64,000 nt of DNA, from NCBI GenBank assembly GCA_019415335.1, contig DXKH01000082.1, forward strand, positions 62,001 through 126,000. The letters are read 5' to 3'. Origin of the DNA: Citrobacter sp. (lineage in GTDB: Bacteria; Pseudomonadota; Gammaproteobacteria; Enterobacterales; Enterobacteriaceae). A program made the translations under genes and the position numbers. The stretch's first letter is position 1, and each line of letters starts with the position of its first letter. Positions 60,107 to 64,000 of the stretch are shown one piece after another. The notes beneath the pieces are model-generated. The model was not told the DNA's origin, searched no databases, and saw only the letters and a list, made by a program, of their open reading frames with translations.

Positions 60107-61210
60107 ATGCAGGATGAGTTATACATGGCGCGAGCGCTGAAGTTGGCGCAGCGCGGGCGGTTTACCACCCATCCCAACCCTAACGTCGGCTGCGTGATCG
60201 TCAACGATGGCGAGATTGTCGGCGAAGGCTACCATCACCGTGCCGGCGAACCGCATGCGGAAGTGCATGCCCTGCGCATGGCCGGCGAAAAGGCCAAAGG
60301 GGCCACCGCGTACGTTACGCTTGAACCGTGCAGCCATCATGGCCGCACGCCGCCGTGCTGCGATGCGCTGATTGCCGCTGGCGTTTCTCGCGTAGTGGCG
60401 GCGATGCAGGATCCCAACCCGCAAGTGGCGGGACGTGGGTTATATCGCCTGCAACAGGCGGGTATCAACGTCAGCCACGGGCTGATGATGAGCGAAGTCG
60501 AAGCGCTGAATAAAGGTTTCCTCAAACGGATGCGCACCGGGTTTCCGTATGTGCAACTGAAACTCGGCGCCTCGCTGGACGGTCGCACGGCGATGGCCAG
60601 CGGCGAAAGCCAGTGGATCACCTCACCAGAGGCGCGACGCGATGTTCAGCGTCAGCGGGCGCAAAGCCACGCCATTTTAACCAGCAGTGCGACGGTGCTG
60701 GCGGACGACCCGCAGCTCACCGTGCGCTGGGAGGAACTGGGCGAGGCGACGCAGGCGGTTTATCCGCAGGATGCCGTGCGCCAGCCGGTGCGGATTGTCA
60801 TCGACAGTCAGAACCGTGTGACGCCTGAACATCGTCTGGTGCAGCAGCCTGGGGAAACCTGGATTGCGCGCACAAAAGAAGACGCGCGCGTCTGGCCCGA
60901 TTCGGTCCGCACGATTGCGGTGCCGGAACATAACGGTCATCTGGATCTGGTGGTGCTGATGATGCTGCTGGGCAAACAGCAGATTAACAGTCTGTGGGTG
61001 GAAGCCGGACCGACGCTTGCCGGCGCGCTGTTACAGGCGGGCGTGGTTGACGAGCTTATCGTTTATCTTGCGCCTAAACTGTTAGGTAGTGATGCCAGGG
61101 GATTATGTGTGTTGCCAGAGCTTGAGAAACTGGCTGATGCCCCCCATTTCAAATTCAATGAGATACGCCAGGTGGGCCCGGACGTTTGCCTGCATTTAAC
61201 CCCTGCGTGA
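60107..61210 (+). CDS. ribD: Bifunctional riboflavin deaminase/reductase RibD
   Basis: Performs the second and third steps of riboflavin synthesis. The N-terminal deaminase (about 1-145) has the zinc site H50-A-E52 with C75 and C84 (LEPCSHHGRTPPCC). The C-terminal reductase (about 147-367) has KLGASLDGRTA and VEAGPTLAGALL for NADPH and substrate. The 367 residues equal K-12. ribE follows 87 bases later, and a TATGATAAAAT run between them could be an internal promoter. Confidence 0.97.
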   Translation: MQDELYMARALKLAQRGRFTTHPNPNVGCVIVNDGEIVGEGYHHRAGEPHAEVHALRMAGEKAKGATAYVTLEPCSHHGRTPPCCDALIAAGVSRVVAAMQDPNPQVAGRGLYRLQQAGINVSHGLMMSEVEALNKGFLKRMRTGFPYVQLKLGASLDGRTAMASGESQWITSPEARRDVQRQRAQSHAILTSSATVLADDPQLTVRWEELGEATQAVYPQDAVRQPVRIVIDSQNRVTPEHRLVQQPGETWIARTKEDARVWPDSVRTIAVPEHNGHLDLVVLMMLLGKQQINSLWVEAGPTLAGALLQAGVVDELIVYLAPKLLGSDARGLCVLPELEKLADAPHFKFNEIRQVGPDVCLHLTPA

Positions 61211-61297
61211 GGCTTTCGAATAATAGGAAGCAGCGCACAGAATATTATGATAAAATCCGCCCCCCTTACGGGGCCATATCGAACCCGAAGGAAGAAT

Positions 61298-61768
61298 ATG
61301 AACATTATTGAAGCTAACGTTGCTACTCCGGACGCTCGCGTCGCCATCACCATTGCGCGTTTCAACAACTTTATCAACGACAGCCTGCTGGAAGGTGCGA
61401 TTGACGCCCTGAAACGCATTGGTCAGGTCAAAGATGAAAACATTACCGTCGTTTGGGTTCCGGGTGCCTACGAACTGCCGCTGGCAGCAGGCGCACTGGC
61501 GAAAACCGGTAAATATGACGCGGTGATTGCGCTGGGTACGGTTATTCGTGGCGGCACAGCTCACTTCGAATATGTCGCTGGCGGTGCAAGCAACGGCCTG
61601 GCGCATGTCGCTCAGGACAGCGAAATTCCGGTCGCCTTTGGCGTACTGACCACCGAAAGCATTGAACAAGCTATCGAACGTGCTGGCACCAAAGCTGGCA
61701 ACAAAGGCGCGGAAGCTGCACTGACCGCGCTTGAAATGATTAATGTATTGAAAGCCATCAAGGCCTGA
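61298..61768 (+). CDS. ribE: 6,7-dimethyl-8-ribityllumazine synthase
   Basis: Condenses the RibD pathway product with 3,4-dihydroxy-2-butanone-4-phosphate to lumazine, the riboflavin precursor, in a large icosahedral complex. ATG 61298 after AAGGAAG gives 156 residues, as in K-12. The key loops [27 protein letters not shown] and [14 protein letters not shown] are present. nusB starts 19 bases after the stop. The gene is also called ribH. Confidence 0.96.
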
Positions 61769-61787
61769 TTTTTGTAAGGGGAAATCC

Positions 61788-62207
61788 GTGAAACCTGCTG
61801 CTCGTCGCCGCGCTCGTGAGTGTGCCGTTCAGGCGCTCTACTCCTGGCAGTTGTCCCAGAACGACATCGCTGATGTTGAATACCAGTTCCTGGCAGAACA
61901 GGACGTGAAAGATGTTGACGTCATGTACTTCCGTGAACTGCTGTCCGGGGTGGCGACTAACAGCGCGTACCTGGATGGTCTGATGAAGCCTTACCTGTCT
62001 CGTCTGTTGGAAGAGCTGGGTCAGGTGGAAAAAGCCGTACTGCGTATTGCGCTGTTCGAGCTGTCTAAACGCAGTGATGTGCCATACAAAGTGGCCATCA
62101 ACGAAGCCATCGAACTGGCGAAAACGTTCGGTGCAGAAGACAGCCACAAGTTCGTCAATGGCGTTCTGGATAAAGCAGCGCCTGCGATTCGCCCCAACAA
62201 AAAGTAA
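61788..62207 (+). CDS. nusB: Transcription antitermination factor NusB
   Basis: An all-helical RNA-binding protein that joins NusE (S10) on boxA for rRNA antitermination and lambda N action. The 139 residues begin [18 protein letters not shown] (arginine-rich boxA-binding part) and end in [11 protein letters not shown]. It starts with GTG 61788 as in K-12. A terminator-like hairpin separates it from thiL. Confidence 0.97.
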   Translation: MKPAARRRARECAVQALYSWQLSQNDIADVEYQFLAEQDVKDVDVMYFRELLSGVATNSAYLDGLMKPYLSRLLEELGQVEKAVLRIALFELSKRSDVPYKVAINEAIELAKTFGAEDSHKFVNGVLDKAAPAIRPNKK

Positions 62208-62214
62208 TCTCCAG

Positions 62215-62268
62215 GCCGTCAGTGAAGTGGACTCGATTCCTCTTCCCTGGCGGCTTTTTCATTTTTTC
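62215..62268 (+). terminator. Terminator between nusB and thiL
   Basis: GCCGTCAG pairs with CTGGCGGC (one G-T pair) across a 24-base loop, followed by TTTTTCATTTTTT. The long loop suggests partial termination, so thiL may still be reached. Confidence 0.55.
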
Positions 62269-62284
62269 TGCTGAGGCATAACGT

Positions 62285-63262
62285 ATGGCATGCGGCGAGT
62301 TTTCCCTGATTGCCCGTTATTTTGACCGTGTCAGAAGCTCTCGTCTTGACGTTGAAACCGGCATTGGTGACGACTGTGCACTTCTGAACATCCCCGACAA
62401 ACAGACGCTGGCGATCAGCACCGATACGCTGGTGGCGGGCAACCACTTCCTGACCGACATTGATCCTGCCGATCTGGCGTACAAAGCGCTGGCGGTGAAC
62501 TTAAGCGATCTGGCGGCGATGGGGGCCGATCCGGCGTGGCTGACGCTGGCGATAACCCTGCCTGAGGTGGACGAACCCTGGCTGGAAGCCTTTAGCGACA
62601 GTCTGTTTGATCTCCTGAATTACTACGATATGCAACTGATTGGCGGTGACACCACGCGGGGTCCACTGTCGATGACGTTGGGTATCCACGGCTTTGTTCC
62701 CGCCGGGCGCGCCCTGAAACGCGCCGGGGCGAAACCTGGCGACTGGATCTACGTGACCGGCACGCCGGGCGACAGCGCCGCAGGTCTGGCGATTTTGCAG
62801 AATCAGTTGCAGGTTGCCGATGAAGGCGACCGCGAATATCTGCTCAAACGCCACCTGCGTCCGACGCCGCGTATTTTGCAGGGTCAGGCACTGCGCGATC
62901 TGGCCAGTGCGGCGATTGATCTCTCTGACGGGCTGATTTCCGATCTTGGACATATTGTGAAGGCCAGCGCCTGCGGTGCGCGCGTCGATCTCGATGCGCT
63001 ACCGTGGTCAGACGCGATGACGCGTCGCGTCGAACCTGAACAGGCGCTGCGCTGGGCGCTGTCCGGTGGTGAAGACTATGAGTTATGCTTTACGGTACCG
63101 GAACTGAACCGCGGCGCGCTGGAGGTGGCTATGGGCCAGCTTGGCGTTGCCTTTACCTGCATTGGGCAGATGAGCGCCGATGTGGAAGGGATTCACTTCA
63201 TGCGTAACGGAACGCCTGTCACTTTTGACTGGAAAGGATATGACCATTTTGCCACGCCATAA
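62285..63262 (+). CDS. thiL: Thiamine-monophosphate kinase ThiL
   Basis: Makes thiamine pyrophosphate from thiamine monophosphate and ATP. The 325 residues follow the PurM/AIR-synthase fold: [12 protein letters not shown] (about 24-35) and [12 protein letters not shown] bind metal and nucleotide, and [11 protein letters not shown] and [10 protein letters not shown] are signature blocks. Same length as in K-12. The 3' end overlaps pgpA by 23 bases in another frame. Confidence 0.96.
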   Translation: MACGEFSLIARYFDRVRSSRLDVETGIGDDCALLNIPDKQTLAISTDTLVAGNHFLTDIDPADLAYKALAVNLSDLAAMGADPAWLTLAITLPEVDEPWLEAFSDSLFDLLNYYDMQLIGGDTTRGPLSMTLGIHGFVPAGRALKRAGAKPGDWIYVTGTPGDSAAGLAILQNQLQVADEGDREYLLKRHLRPTPRILQGQALRDLASAAIDLSDGLISDLGHIVKASACGARVDLDALPWSDAMTRRVEPEQALRWALSGGEDYELCFTVPELNRGALEVAMGQLGVAFTCIGQMSADVEGIHFMRNGTPVTFDWKGYDHFATP

Positions 63263-63755
63263 AGATGTCGCCAAAAGCCGCCTGAACCTGCTTAATCCGT
63301 GGCACCTACTGGCTACCGGATTTGGCAGCGGCCTCAGCCCGATTATTCCGGGTACGATGGGATCGCTGGCGGCGATCCCTTTCTGGTATCTGATGACCTT
63401 TCTGCCGTGGCAGCTCTATTCGCTGGTGGTGATGCTAGGGATCTGTATCGGCGTCTATCTTTGCCATCAGACGGCAAAAGATATGGGCGTGCACGATCAC
63501 GGCAGCATCGTCTGGGATGAGTTCATCGGAATGTGGATCACGCTAATGGCGTTGCCGACCCACGACTGGCAGTGGGTCGCTGCCGGGTTTGTGATTTTCC
63601 GTATTCTCGATATGTGGAAGCCGTGGCCGATCCGTTGGTTCGATCGTAATGTGCATGGCGGGATGGGGATCATGGTGGACGACATTGTCGCCGGAGTGAT
63701 TTCCGCCGGGATCCTCTATTTCATCGGCCATCACTGGCCGATTGGCGTGATTTAA
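63240..63755 (+). CDS. pgpA: Phosphatidylglycerophosphatase A
   Basis: Dephosphorylates phosphatidylglycerol phosphate in the inner membrane, the last step of phosphatidylglycerol synthesis. I place the start at ATG 63240 inside thiL ([17 protein letters not shown]), giving 171 residues, close to K-12. Four hydrophobic helices are visible, with the acidic catalytic motif [10 protein letters not shown] and WDEF preceded by HDHGSIV. A BIME follows the stop. Confidence 0.95.
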   Translation: MTILPRHKDVAKSRLNLLNPWHLLATGFGSGLSPIIPGTMGSLAAIPFWYLMTFLPWQLYSLVVMLGICIGVYLCHQTAKDMGVHDHGSIVWDEFIGMWITLMALPTHDWQWVAAGFVIFRILDMWKPWPIRWFDRNVHGGMGIMVDDIVAGVISAGILYFIGHHWPIGVI

Positions 63756-63768
63756 CGCGCGGCGATTT

Positions 63769-63843
63769 GCCGGATGGCGGCGTAACTGTCTTTTCCGGCC
63801 TGGGAAGGTGCGCGTAGGCCCGATAAGCGAAGCGCCATCGGGC
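63769..63843. repeat. BIME between pgpA and yajO
   Basis: Two REP-type units are present: GCCGGATGGCGGCG...CCGGCC and GTAGGCCCGATAAGCG...CCATCGGGC. They separate the convergent pgpA and yajO genes. Confidence 0.75.
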
Positions 63844-63851
63844 ACATTTCC

Positions 63852-64000
63852 TTATTTATATCCGGCCACCGGATGCGGTTTATACGGCGTTTCCAGTTCG
63901 GCGATGTGCTCGGGTTTCAGCGTGAGATCTACGGCATTCAGCAACTCATCCAACTGTTCTTCCCGCGATGAGCCGATAATTGGCGCGGCAATCCCTGGTT
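63852..64000 (-). CDS. yajO: Aldo-keto reductase YajO (3' end only)
   Basis: Translation of the minus strand gives the last 49 residues of an aldo-keto reductase: PGIAAPIIGSSREEQLDELL, then NAVDLTLKPEHIAELE and TPYKPHPVAGYK, with a TAA stop at 63854-63852. IIGSSREEQLDE is the NADP-binding tail of the family. Position beyond pgpA identifies yajO (also called xylose-5-phosphate-related reductase in some annotations); the 5' part is outside the window. Confidence 0.88.
   Translation of the reverse strand, partial: PGIAAPIIGSSREEQLDELLNAVDLTLKPEHIAELETPYKPHPVAGYK

Noticed and set aside
61211..61297. A possible FMN riboswitch before ribE
   Set aside because: The gap is only 87 bases with a short CCCC/GGGG stem; the FMN riboswitch of enteric bacteria precedes ribB elsewhere, and the conserved RFN core is not seen here.

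Overview
The window is chromosomal DNA from a member of the Enterobacteriaceae, most likely Citrobacter or a close relative. Gene order follows the Escherichia coli K-12 segment from tau to yajO almost gene for gene, with protein lengths equal or close to the K-12 ones as I remember them. It differs from K-12 by several gains and losses. A TsaA-type peroxiredoxin, which I associate with Salmonella and Citrobacter, sits near acpH, while phoA-psiF, which I recall as missing from Salmonella, are present. The genus call is inference from content and order; no rRNA or other marker gene is in the window.

Layout. 1-3.3 kb: taurine uptake and desulfonation (tauABCD, tauA cut by the window edge). 3.3-5.0 kb: a two-domain acyltransferase resembling OlsF-type ornithine-lipid synthases. 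5.1-9.8 kb: hemB, ampH, a cysteine hydrolase and sbmA. 9.8-15 kb: yaiW, yaiY, yaiZ, ddlA, an extensin-like metallopeptidase-fold protein and an MdtG-like exporter. 15-24.4 kb: iraP, phoA-psiF, dgcC, proC, yaiI, aroL-yaiA, aroM, ppnP, rdgC, mak. 24.4-31 kb: sbcDC and phoBR. 31-36 kb: brnQ, proY, malZ. 36.1-50 kb: a block between malZ and acpH that K-12 lacks by my recollection. It holds a LysR regulator divergent from a hydrolase / membrane-anchored monooxygenase-fold / amidohydrolase set, a DUF2339-DUF3999 membrane pair, an ascorbate-family PTS operon with kinase and aldolase, and the peroxiredoxin. 50-56.5 kb: acpH, then queA-tgt-yajC-secD-secF. 56.6-64 kb: a VOC protein with a WYL regulator, tsx, yajI, nrdR-ribD-ribE-nusB-thiL-pgpA, and the 3' end of yajO.

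Regulation that can be read directly: Pho boxes before phoA and phoB, TyrR and TrpR operators before aroL, two MalT boxes before malZ, paired CRP-type sites before tsx, a CRP-type site before the PTS operon, and a 16-bp palindrome in the LysR intergenic region. REP/BIME units and two ERIC-like elements fill several intergenic gaps. I found no tRNA, rRNA, CRISPR array, integrase, transposase or phage gene.

The best candidates for undescribed biology are the LysR-controlled hydrolase module (36.1-40.5 kb), the DUF2339-DUF3999 pair bounded by a 34-bp near-perfect direct repeat (40.4 and 44.7 kb), and the PTS-kinase-aldolase operon, whose sugar is unknown.
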